Assembly: GCA_919902505.1 (NCBI GenBank)
Contig: CAKKRE010000029.1
Span: 1-53,581, forward strand
DNA from: Nitrospiraceae bacterium
Lineage (GTDB): Bacteria; Nitrospirota; Nitrospiria; Nitrospirales; Nitrospiraceae
DNA: 53,581 bases
Direction: 5' to 3'
Shown: positions 35,583 to 43,061 of the stretch, one piece after another
Position numbering within the stretch: position 1 is the stretch's first letter
Layout of the letters: each line of letters starts with the position of its first letter
Notes under the pieces: model-generated
The model's input: only the letters and a program-made list of their open reading frames with translations
Told to the model about the DNA's origin: nothing
Databases searched by the model: none
Translations under genes and position numbers: made by a program

Positions 35583-36758
35583 TCAGGGGGATGCGGATGT
35601 CTCTGCTTCGACAAGACGAAGAAAATCCAAACAGGCAGAGCGGATGTGTGTCGGCTCTCGTCGTAGGTCGCTGCCAAGAATAAAGACGAGGTCTGAACCG
35701 TAGAGGGTGACCATCTCGCGAATGCGCGACGCGGTCATTCGTCCTGCGGCGGTCGGGAGGATGGGTGGGCAGCCGCCGAGCGTTCGTCGGCACGCCGTGG
35801 CAATCTGACGACAATCCTGTTCCGATATCGGATAGTTCAGGCCATAGGTTGGGTAGATGGTGATATCGGCGCCGGCTAGCCTCGGGAGAAGACCGAAGAG
35901 AACCGCAGGAGCGATGCCGCTGTCCGACGTCACATAGTGGCTCCCGAGAAAGTCCGGATGCGCGATGAGGGGCAGCGACAATGAGGACGGCTGAGCCAGG
36001 GAAGCCAAGGCGTCAAAGCCTGTCAGGCCGGGACAGAGCAGGAGTGCGCCCGCGCCCGCCTGCGTTGCCTTGGCGGCCTGTTCCGTGAGAGAGGGCCAAG
36101 GGCCGGAAACATGCGGCGCATAGAGACACCGTTTTCCGGTCTGGCGCGAGGCCTTGGCGACGGCTTCGGCGCAACGTGCGACCCGCTCTTCGAATCGACA
36201 GAAGGGGTGATCGCGCAGACTCTGGTCGTCCTTGATCAGATCAACCTCACCCAGGGCAAATTCGTGGGCCAGTTCAGCCAGCTGCTGCGGAGAATACCCG
36301 AGCGGCTTCAGCACCGCGCAGATTAACGGACGTCGGGGTACCCGCAGCAGGTCGCGGAGGCCCCGCGAGCCGAATCGAGGCCCCGTCAATTGGGAGACGA
36401 CCGCATCGGGCAATGAGAGGTCCGTCACGCGGATGTGTCCTTGCAGGCCGGCCATGCCGATGATCATGTGAAGGAGCGCGCTCATGGTCCCGTCGAGGAG
36501 TTCAACGGGGAAACTGACCACTGCGCGGTGAGATTCGGGGGTGAGCGCCTCGAGCTGACTCACTCGGCCCAGAAGCTGATCCCGAATCGGTCCGGAGGGA
36601 ATGACATGATCGGCGGCTTCAACGGTCTGGTCGATACAGAGCAGGTCTGCCCGCCTGCGTGCATCGGCGGCCGAACCGTGGAGACGATACTCCACTGAAA
36701 AGCGCTCTCCTGAAAACTGGAGGCCGGTACTCCGGCCTGAACTGTTCGGCATGTCCAT
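35583..36758 (-). CDS. RuBisCO-like protein (form IV type)
   Basis: A 391-residue RuBisCO large-subunit homologue, shorter than the usual 410-470. Landmarks: VLKPLG (K151, equal to K175 of plant RuBisCO) and EVDLIKDDQ with K176, D178 and Q179 at the positions of K201, D203 and E204. Thus the Glu metal ligand is Gln. There is no loop-6 Lys, and the Arg after the H267 equivalent is Pro. It cannot be a carboxylase. Form IV proteins act in sulfur or methionine-salvage-type enolase or isomerase steps; the role here is open. An ATG two codons later (36752) fits AAGAAGAG better. No salvage genes are adjacent. Confidence 0.9.
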   Translation of the reverse strand: MDMPNSSGRSTGLQFSGERFSVEYRLHGSAADARRRADLLCIDQTVEAADHVIPSGPIRDQLLGRVSQLEALTPESHRAVVSFPVELLDGTMSALLHMIIGMAGLQGHIRVTDLSLPDAVVSQLTGPRFGSRGLRDLLRVPRRPLICAVLKPLGYSPQQLAELAHEFALGEVDLIKDDQSLRDHPFCRFEERVARCAEAVAKASRQTGKRCLYAPHVSGPWPSLTEQAAKATQAGAGALLLCPGLTGFDALASLAQPSSLSLPLIAHPDFLGSHYVTSDSGIAPAVLFGLLPRLAGADITIYPTYGLNYPISEQDCRQIATACRRTLGGCPPILPTAAGRMTASRIREMVTLYGSDLVFILGSDLRREPTHIRSACLDFLRLVEAETSASP

Positions 36759-36766
36759 CTCTTCTT

Positions 36767-36913
36767 AGCGGGCTGTTGAAAAAGTCCGTCAGCGGCGTTC
36801 CCGAGATCCGTGAAACGTCAATTGTAAAACGTGAAACGTACCTTGCGGGGCTCTTTTCTGTGGACGAGTGACGAACGACGGACTACGAGGACGGCCTTTC
36901 TGAACAGCCTGCT
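36767..36913. repeat. family B palindromic repeat, copy B1
   Basis: The left end AGCGGGCTGTTGAAAAAGTCC is an inverted copy of the right end GGACGGCCTTTCTGAACAGCC (and CTGCT). The interior has GTGAAACGTCAATTG and GTGAAACGTACC, a second repeated motif. It lies just upstream of the RuBisCO-like gene in the divergent gap (36759-37068). The rest of that 310-base gap holds no gene. Confidence 0.65.
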
Positions 36914-37068
36914 GGGTATTTCGGGGTCGTCATTCCGTTTGTCAACACACTGCTAGTTGCACTGTTCGATGAGGAGAGGGTACCGTATTTTAGCCCGATT
37001 CGATAGGTGGGGCGTTCTGAGTGGCATTCTGAGCCGGGTATCGTATGAAGCCGATTATTGGAGCGTAG

Positions 37069-37881
37069 ATGATGGTGCCGGATCAACAAGACAATCAGTC
37101 GATGATGCGAGTTGCGGTTTCGAGCTGGTTGGTCCTGGTAATGGTGTTGGGTTGCTGGAGTGACGCCGGGGCTGCGCAACGGTTCGTGGACCTGACCTAC
37201 ACGTTCGATGAGACCACTCAAGTCTGGCCTGCCAATCCTCCCTTTCATCGTGACTCGACTGAACGGGGAGGTACGCCGACGGAAAAATGGTATGCCACAG
37301 GGCAGGTGGCGCTGTCCGAGCATGCCGGAACGCACATGGATGCGCCCGTTCATTTTGCGCAGGGGCAAGCGGGGATCGATGGCATTCCGGTCGACCGCCT
37401 GGTCGGTCCTGCGGTGGTCATCGATGTGCGCGTTGCGGTGGCCGAGGATCGCGACTATCGCGTCTCCTTGTCGGATATTCATCGGTGGGAGTCTGCGCAC
37501 AGGACGATTCCAGCGGGAGCGATCGTGATGCTGCTGACGGGCTGGGGTGTGTACTGGACGGATCGTGAACGGTATTTCGGCAGCGCCACGCCGGATGTGC
37601 CGACGACGCTGCATTTTCCGGGATTCTCACAAGAAGTCGCGGAGTTTCTGGTGGCGGAACGACACATCTCCGGAATCGGAATCGATACAGCCAGCATCGA
37701 TTATGGTCCCTCGCAGGATTTTGTGGTGCACCGGATTGTGAACGGAGCCGGCCTCTATGGACTCGAGAATGTGGCGCGACTGGATGAGGTGCCGGCCTCG
37801 GGTGCCACGGTCATGGCTCTCCCGATGAAAATTGCCGGTGGGACAGGGGCTCCGGTTCGTATCATCGCGATTCTGCCCTAA
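37069..37881 (+). CDS. cyclase/kynurenine-formamidase-family lipoprotein
   Basis: A 270-residue protein of the metal-dependent cyclase family. HAGTHMDAPVHF carries the metal ligands H85, H89, D91 and H95; IGIDTASIDYG is also typical. An N-terminal hydrophobic stretch ends in VLGC (C29), a lipobox, so it is probably a lipid-anchored or periplasmic enzyme, unlike most family members, which are cytoplasmic. TTGGAG lies before the ATG. The substrate, an amide or lactone, is not known. It is followed by a hairpin repeat and the DsbA-like gene. Confidence 0.85.
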   Translation: MMVPDQQDNQSMMRVAVSSWLVLVMVLGCWSDAGAAQRFVDLTYTFDETTQVWPANPPFHRDSTERGGTPTEKWYATGQVALSEHAGTHMDAPVHFAQGQAGIDGIPVDRLVGPAVVIDVRVAVAEDRDYRVSLSDIHRWESAHRTIPAGAIVMLLTGWGVYWTDRERYFGSATPDVPTTLHFPGFSQEVAEFLVAERHISGIGIDTASIDYGPSQDFVVHRIVNGAGLYGLENVARLDEVPASGATVMALPMKIAGGTGAPVRIIAILP

Positions 37882-37882
37882 A

Positions 37883-37958
37883 CAGGATGGTGAAAAAGGC
37901 CGCCAGCTTCGTTCTCGCATCGCTCCGGCCTCGCTGGACGACCTTTTTGACCATCCTG
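37883..37958. repeat. family B palindromic repeat, short copy B2
   Basis: CAGGATGGTGAAAAAGGCC at 37883 is inverted at the right as GACCTTTTTGACCATCCTG (17 of 19 pairs). It starts one base after the stop of the cyclase gene and could fold into a long stem that ends or slows transcription. It shares AAAAAGGCCGCCAGC and GTTCTCGCATCG with copy B3. Confidence 0.6.
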
Positions 37959-37993
37959 ACTTCCTTGGTTTTCATTCATCTTGTGGAATTGAA

Positions 37994-38572
37994 ATGAATA
38001 CATGTCGACTCTATAGCGATTTCAATTGTCCCTTTTGTTACGCGATGCATGAGCGACTTCATGCGCTGGGCGTGATGGATCGGATCTCCTGGCAGGGGGT
38101 TCAGCACGCGCCGCATTTACCCGTGCCGATGACGACTTGGGCTGGGCACCTTGGCGCTGAATTGAAGCAGGAGGTGCAGATGGTTCGCCGACTGGCGCCC
38201 GAGTTGCCGATCGTTGTGCCGCCGGGAAAACCCAATACTGGGCGGGCGATTGCCGCGTCTGCGCGCGCGCTTCACATCGACCCGCTCCGAGGCGGGGAGT
38301 TTGTGCGCTCGTTGTATCGATCGTTCTGGGTGGACGGGCAGGATCTCTCCGATGACGCGGTGCTGCAGCGGGAGGCCGAACGTCAGGGGTTTGCCTCCGC
38401 GCAGATGGTCGGCGCACAGGCCACCACCGTCGATGCGATTCTTCGGACCTGGAATGATCAGTGGGCTGAGGCGGATCATCAAGGCGTGCCGCTCCTGCAG
38501 CGCTTGGACGGAACGTTGCTCGTCGGCCTGATGCCGGTGGATGTCATCGAGGAATTTCTCTCCGGAGGATAA
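37994..38572 (+). CDS. DsbA-family thioredoxin-fold protein
   Basis: A 192-residue protein starting MNTCRLYSDFNCPFCYAMHERL. The CPFC motif (C12, C15) is the redox centre. The following helical insert and PIVVPPGKPNTGRAIAASARALHI, then late GVPLLQRLDGTLLVGLMPVDVIEEFL, match cytoplasmic DsbA-like proteins of the FrnE/2-hydroxychromene-carboxylate isomerase group. There is no signal peptide. Longer frames upstream run through the repeat and were rejected. The exact substrate is unknown. Confidence 0.8.
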   Translation: MNTCRLYSDFNCPFCYAMHERLHALGVMDRISWQGVQHAPHLPVPMTTWAGHLGAELKQEVQMVRRLAPELPIVVPPGKPNTGRAIAASARALHIDPLRGGEFVRSLYRSFWVDGQDLSDDAVLQREAERQGFASAQMVGAQATTVDAILRTWNDQWAEADHQGVPLLQRLDGTLLVGLMPVDVIEEFLSGG

Positions 38573-38761
38573 CGCCTGGTCCGATCTGCCTTTTCCTGAT
38601 CATCGACGGATTCACCTCGCAATGTGACCGGTTGGTTCCTGCGCTCCCACCTCGCTGCAGAAACTGCCGAATCAGTTTGTCGTCAAGAGTCCCCGTGGTA
38701 TGAGTGGCCTATTGCAGAGCTGAGTAGTTCTGCTAGGCCGTTTAGCCCACAGGAGTGACCC

Positions 38762-39511
38762 ATGAAATCAACGCAATGGTTCCTCGCCGCGTTCTTGTTG
38801 AGCTGTTCATTGTTCGAGGCACATCATTTCGTTGCATCGGCAGCCGAACCGGCTCCCAGCGCCGCCAAAGCTCCGGCCGCATCGACCGAGGCCAAACAGG
38901 AAGAGGGGAAAACCGAGTTCTATGTCGGTGTTTATCTGCAGGGAAGTCGGCCACTGAATCGTCCGGTCAGACTGCAGGAGGACCCTTTCGCGAATACCGA
39001 CGTGCAGGGCGGGTTAGGAGGCGGTTTGAAAGTCGGGATTTTTCCGGCGTTCGCCGGCCGGTTCGTCGGGTTGGAAGCGGACCTGTCCGGACTCGATGGA
39101 AAGGTCAATGCGCCTTCGGCCACGACGGGCGGTGTGACGAGGAGCGCGAATTTCCGTCTCCAGTCCATCAATGTCATGGCGAATGTCTTGCTGCGCTACC
39201 CCGGCGAGACGATTCAACCGTATATCGGCATCGGTGCAGGGTTATCCGGAGGGTTTGCGCGGGATTTGAATCTCCAGCACAGCACTATCGGCACGGTCCA
39301 TGAGAATGCCGCCGACGGCGCCTTCGCCTATCAGTTTCTCGGCGGGATGCGCGCCAACGTCACGGAGCGCATGTTCCTCTTCACGGAATACAAATATTTT
39401 GTGGCGAATTATCAGTGGGAGAGCGAATTCTCAAACGGGTCGCGCGGCCCATCATTCACGCTGAACTATCGGGCTCATATTATCTCTGGCGGCATCGGCT
39501 TCACCTTCTAG
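38762..39511 (+). CDS. outer-membrane beta-barrel protein
   Basis: A 249-residue protein with AGGAG before its ATG and a signal peptide (FLAAFLLSCSLFEAHHFVASAAE). The mature part starts with an Ala/Pro/Lys linker, then alternating amphipathic strands (EFYVGVYLQGS, GGGLKVGIF, VGLEADLSG, YIGIGAGLSGGF, MFLFTEYKYF). It ends IISGGIGFTF with the aromatic terminal residue needed for outer-membrane insertion. An OmpA/OprF-barrel-like eight-strand fold is likely. Its TAG stop is the first flank of MITE copy A2. Confidence 0.8.
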   Translation: MKSTQWFLAAFLLSCSLFEAHHFVASAAEPAPSAAKAPAASTEAKQEEGKTEFYVGVYLQGSRPLNRPVRLQEDPFANTDVQGGLGGGLKVGIFPAFAGRFVGLEADLSGLDGKVNAPSATTGGVTRSANFRLQSINVMANVLLRYPGETIQPYIGIGAGLSGGFARDLNLQHSTIGTVHENAADGAFAYQFLGGMRANVTERMFLFTEYKYFVANYQWESEFSNGSRGPSFTLNYRAHIISGGIGFTF

Positions 39512-39688
39512 CCCGGACTATTCATGAATCCCTGCTCCGGCGTCCGATCCTCTCGCCCGGCGAGGCTGTTCTCGTTCGGCCTCCTCGACGGACTGCCAGT
39601 ACGCCTGCGTCGGCCTTACGTGCGAGCAGCCTCGGCGGGCTTCCGTCTCGAACGCCTCGCGACGGCATTCATGAATAATCCGGGCTAG
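39508..39688. repeat. MITE-like element, family A, copy A2 (181 bp)
   Basis: CTAG at 39508-39511 and CTAG at 39685-39688 flank an element with inverted ends CCCGGACTATTCATGAAT and ATTCATGAATAATCCGGG. The element is in opposite orientation to A1. It contains AGGCCGA twice, 34 bases apart; A1 has this motif only once. The left CTAG includes the stop codon of the outer-membrane protein gene. Confidence 0.75.
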
Positions 39689-39925
39689 CAGGCTGTTGAG
39701 AAAGCCCGCCGGCAGCGTTCTCGCATCGTTCAGACCCTCAACGTACCCCCATGGGAAAAGAGCCTGTCCCGGCAGGCGGGAGGTGGGCGGGTAAGAACGT
39801 AACGCCTCGGCTCAGGACACGGCCGGCTCACCGCCTCGCCGACGTCCGCAAGCGTGACGCTCATTATTTTTCGCGTCGCGGACCTCGCTGCGGCCTTGCT
39901 GGACGGCCTTTTTTGCGCATCCTGC
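39687..39925. repeat. family B palindromic repeat, long copy B3
   Basis: AGCAGGCTGTTGAGAAAGCC at the left and GGACGGCCTTTTTTGCGCATCCTGC at the right are inverted copies, with about 190 bases between. The interior includes GCGTTCTCGCATCGTTC. It overlaps the end of MITE A2 by two bases, so one element is probably nested in or next to the other. The rest of the gap up to 40185 has no supported gene. Confidence 0.6.
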
Positions 39926-40185
39926 GCTATTCTGATACCAACATGCCACGTGAGCTGATCGCGACGTATTCTGTGAAAGCGAGTTTTTCCGCAGCCTGCT
40001 GAATCTTCTGCCAATTCAGAACGCCGCTTCCTCCTGTGCGAGGCACGCTCCCACCCCCTTGCCCCTGCTGGGTTCCAGGCGGGGCCTCGTGTTGCGCCCC
40101 TTTCAGTTCTGATGCTCCTGGGCAGACAAAACTCCCGACGCCTGATTCTCGCGCTTGCGGTTCTCCATGGGAGAGGCATAAGATA

Positions 40186-41511
40186 ATGCAACGTCCGCCC
40201 GTTAACCTGGCATTCGGAGGAAGAGCAGTGTTCTGGGACAGGCGGCATCCTTCGGAGAAACCAGAGCGCCTCTGTTCATTCTGCGGCAAACGTCAGGGCG
40301 CAGTTCAATCCCTCATCACCAGTCCCGAGCCGTACAGCTGCCATTCTTGCCGTACGTCTGCTCCGCTCTTGATCTGTGAGGAATGCATTCAGCGCTGCTC
40401 CCAGTCTGTGGCCAAGGACAAGAACGGCGGTGCGCAGGGTTCATCCTCCTCCCTGCCGCTCGTGGTCCCCAAGCCGACCGACATCAAGGCGACGCTCGAT
40501 GAGTTCGTGGTCGGGCAGGATCGCGCCAAGAAAGTCCTCTCGGTCGCGGTCCACAATCACTACAAACGGATTCTGAACCGGGAACGGCTCAAACACGTCG
40601 ATCTCCAAAAGGGCAACATCCTGATGATCGGATCGACCGGGACTGGGAAGACGCTCCTGTCCCAGACCCTGGCCCGCATCCTTCATGTGCCCTTCACCAT
40701 CGCCGATGCCACGGCCCTGACGGAGGCCGGGTACGTGGGAGAGGATGTCGAGAACGTTGTCCTCAAGCTGCTTCAGAGCTGCGAGTACGACGTCGCGCGC
40801 GCCGAGACCGGCATCATCTACATCGATGAAATCGACAAGATCAGCCGCAAGTCGGAGAACCCTTCACTGACGCGGGACGTGTCGGGCGAGGGTGTGCAGC
40901 AGGCGCTCCTGAAACTGGTCGAAGGGACGGTCTGCAATGTGCCGCCGAAAGGCGGACGGAAACATCCCGACCAAGACTACATTCGTGTGGATACGACCAA
41001 CATTCTGTTCATCGCCGGGGGGGCGTTCGTCGGGTTGGATCAGATCATTGGTCAACGAGCGATGCCCAAGCGGCTGGGGTTCGGAGCGGTGCGTGCCGAC
41101 CACGAAATCGACGGTCACACGGACATGCTGCGTTTCGCGCAGTCCGAGGATTTACTGAAATTCGGGCTCATTCCCGAGTTTGTGGGCCGATTCCCGATCC
41201 TGACTACTCTGGCGGACCTCGATGTACCGGCGCTTATTCGCGTGCTGACCGAGCCGCGCAACGCGCTGGTGAGGCAGTATCAGGCCCTCTTTGAGATTGA
41301 AGGGGTCGAGCTTGAGTTTACTGATGCCGCCGTGAAAGCCGTCGCCCGCCGGGCAGCGGTCATGAAAACCGGAGCACGGGCGTTGCGCACGATCCTCGAA
41401 GAAGTGATGCTGGACCTGATGTATGAGATCCCAGCGTCGGGCGGGGTGAAATCCGTCGTGATCACCGAAGAGGTCATCGCCGGAATCGGGGCGCCGCAAA
41501 TTCTTACTTGA
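40186..41511 (+). CDS. ClpX-type AAA+ unfoldase, atypical zinc finger
   Basis: A 441-residue ClpX homologue. The N-terminal zinc finger is unusual: [15 protein letters not shown] is followed by an extra CHSCRTSAP segment before ICEECIQRC. The AAA+ core is complete: Walker A GSTGTGKT, Walker [11 protein letters not shown], the GYVGEDVE pore loop, sensor VGRFP and the C-terminal [18 protein letters not shown]. Start is either the ATG 40186 or the GTG 40228 (GGAGG seven bases ahead). No clpP or tig is next to it, unlike the usual clpX locus, so it is probably a second copy. Confidence 0.85.
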   Translation: MQRPPVNLAFGGRAVFWDRRHPSEKPERLCSFCGKRQGAVQSLITSPEPYSCHSCRTSAPLLICEECIQRCSQSVAKDKNGGAQGSSSSLPLVVPKPTDIKATLDEFVVGQDRAKKVLSVAVHNHYKRILNRERLKHVDLQKGNILMIGSTGTGKTLLSQTLARILHVPFTIADATALTEAGYVGEDVENVVLKLLQSCEYDVARAETGIIYIDEIDKISRKSENPSLTRDVSGEGVQQALLKLVEGTVCNVPPKGGRKHPDQDYIRVDTTNILFIAGGAFVGLDQIIGQRAMPKRLGFGAVRADHEIDGHTDMLRFAQSEDLLKFGLIPEFVGRFPILTTLADLDVPALIRVLTEPRNALVRQYQALFEIEGVELEFTDAAVKAVARRAAVMKTGARALRTILEEVMLDLMYEIPASGGVKSVVITEEVIAGIGAPQILT

Positions 41512-41665
41512 CAGGCTACACCACAAAACAAGCCACCCGTCAGCCGCAGGGTTCTACCCCGTAGTTGAACGGAATGTGAGACAAACCTAACCCTTCCCTC
41601 CAGGTCTCACTTGCCGGAGCAGAATAAAACCTGCGGGTGTAAATGCGCCAGGAAGGAATCCAAGA

Positions 41666-41836
41666 TTAGGCTGCGTGCCTGGTTCGTGTTTCGTGTGCAA
41701 CGGTTTCGAAGGAACGACCGTCATCACGAGACGCCGCAATCCGCCGCTTCTCAGACTCACTCTCGCTCGCCATAGACCAGGCGAGCAACCACACAAGCGC
41801 AACCATCGTTCCGAGACCGATGATCTCGACGGCCAT
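41666..41836 (-). CDS. tiny single-pass membrane protein
   Basis: A 56-residue protein with GGAGG before the ATG. One membrane helix (IIGLGTMVALVWLLAWSM), then a charged tail (SESESEKRRIAASRDDGRS). It lies in tandem with a similar gene 51 bases upstream. Role unknown. Confidence 0.5.
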   Translation of the reverse strand: MAVEIIGLGTMVALVWLLAWSMASESESEKRRIAASRDDGRSFETVAHETRTRHAA

Positions 41837-41887
41837 ACGCCACCTCCGTTGACTGAACCACGAGATTCGTGGATCCCTCACCGGCAC

Positions 41888-42067
41888 CTATGCGGCTTGA
41901 CGGGATCCGGCAGGGGCCTGCGAGATGGCCTCGCTCGGCTCCCCGACGTTTCCGCTTGGTGCCTTGGGCGACTTTTTCGACCCTGAGTAAGTGATGTCTA
42001 TGCAGACGAACAAGGTCGCCACCATCGCCAAGAGACCGACGACGATTCCCCAATAGACTCCTGACAT
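41888..42067 (-). CDS. tiny single-pass membrane protein
   Basis: A 59-residue protein starting MSGVYWGIVVGLLAMVATLFVCIDI, one membrane helix, then a Lys/Ser/Pro/Ala tail. The start lacks a strong ribosome binding site. The same plan is seen in the next gene and at 1804-1998. It could be a small accessory or regulatory subunit. Confidence 0.45.
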   Translation of the reverse strand: MSGVYWGIVVGLLAMVATLFVCIDITYSGSKKSPKAPSGNVGEPSEAISQAPAGSRQAA

Positions 42068-42115
42068 AAGCCACGCTCTCGCGCGAACTGCGCGAGTCCT
42101 TCTTCCCATGCGCCC

Positions 42116-42523
42116 TCATACCGCCATGCGATATGCCTCCTCGGCTTTGTCGCGCTGCATTTCGTTTGGATGGTCGTTCTCTCGACGTCGGGCAACCAGG
42201 CTGATGCAGGCCCAGTCTCCCGACGTCTTGCTCGCGTCACAGGGAACGGGTTTCGGTGTGTACAGTCGGCCACATGCCGTACCTTTTGGATTGAGATGAT
42301 CGGCTGTGGACGGAAGTTGTTGCGAGTCGTCCCAGTCGGCGTAAGCACATCCGAAGGAAGCAACTCGTCTGTATTGCTGGAAAGAATTCGTTTGGAGAGG
42401 AGGCCATACCTGCCATGCGCATCCCGTTGGATTTGTGCTCCACGGAAGATCATGACTACCACCTCCAGAATGAGGCGGACGTGAACCAGATGTTATTCTA
42501 TGCTCCGGCAATGTATCGGTCAA
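42116..42523 (-). CDS. possible hypothetical protein, weakly supported
   Basis: The C-terminal part (about 70 residues, from LNPKGTACGRLYTPKPVPCD to DKAEEAYRMAV) has codon use and composition like a real protein. The only in-frame start found is TTG at 42521-42523, without a ribosome binding site, and the N-terminal part looks poor. It may be a gene remnant. The surrounding 42068-42578 gap has no other candidate. Confidence 0.3.
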   Translation of the reverse strand: MTDTLPEHRITSGSRPPHSGGGSHDLPWSTNPTGCAWQVWPPLQTNSFQQYRRVASFGCAYADWDDSQQLPSTADHLNPKGTACGRLYTPKPVPCDASKTSGDWACISLVARRRENDHPNEMQRDKAEEAYRMAV

Positions 42524-42578
42524 GAGCGAGCAGGGTGAGACGCTTGTCGGAGCACAGGGAAGGATGATCCAGGATTCT

Positions 42579-42981
42579 CTAGATTACGTCGTCGGTCACC
42601 GGGGGGAGGGGACGCGACGGGTGCTTGGAGGATTTGAACCGCAGGGTGAACTCTTGTTGCTCTGCATCGGGGGAGAGGTGGAACGATCCTTCGGCGGTCA
42701 GGTGTTCCTGCGAGAGCGATTTGCCTTGCGGGAAAATTTTCAGACGGAATTCTCCTGCGCGCCGCGGTTCATGAGACGGCAGAGTCCCTTCCACCTCAGT
42801 ATTCCTGTAGAGTCGCCAAGGCCTGGTCGAACAACCCGCGCAGGAGGTTTCCGGGCACGGTCTTGTCGAACGCTTCATTCGCGACGGAAGGGCGCAGGTC
42901 TTCAACCGGCAGGGCATGATCGTTCGTCGCCGACAGCGGCGTGGCAGTCAGGAGCAAGGCCGTGAGGAAAAAGCCGACCAT
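42579..42981 (-). pseudogene. exported protein gene broken by a +1 frameshift
   Basis: The first 61 codons (from 42981) give a signal peptide (MVGFFLTALLLTATPLSA) and DLRPSVANEAFDKTVPGNLLRGLFDQALATLQEY, then TGA. Shifting by one base near 42800 reopens the frame into TEVEGTLPSHEPRRAGEFRLKIFPQGK and on to 42579, which reads like the same protein. One inserted base (or two deleted) would explain it. No slippery sequence is visible, so a sequencing error or a real mutation is more likely than programmed shifting. Confidence 0.5.
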
Positions 42982-43061
42982 GGAAACAGTCTATCGACCG
43001 GTGAAAAAGCAGTCAAGCGCGTGATCGGAGCATGTCGGTTGAGGCTGATAAGCGAGGCAGG

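Noticed and set aside
39415-39678. 87-codon frame continuing from the outer-membrane gene into repeat A2
   Set aside because: It is out of frame with the barrel protein and made largely of repeat DNA.
35229-39925. CRISPR array
   Set aside because: The repeated units are palindromic, unevenly spaced and lack spacers of constant length; no cas gene is present.
42790-42815. programmed +1 frameshift
   Set aside because: No slippery codon run or stimulating structure was seen at the shift; an indel is simpler.
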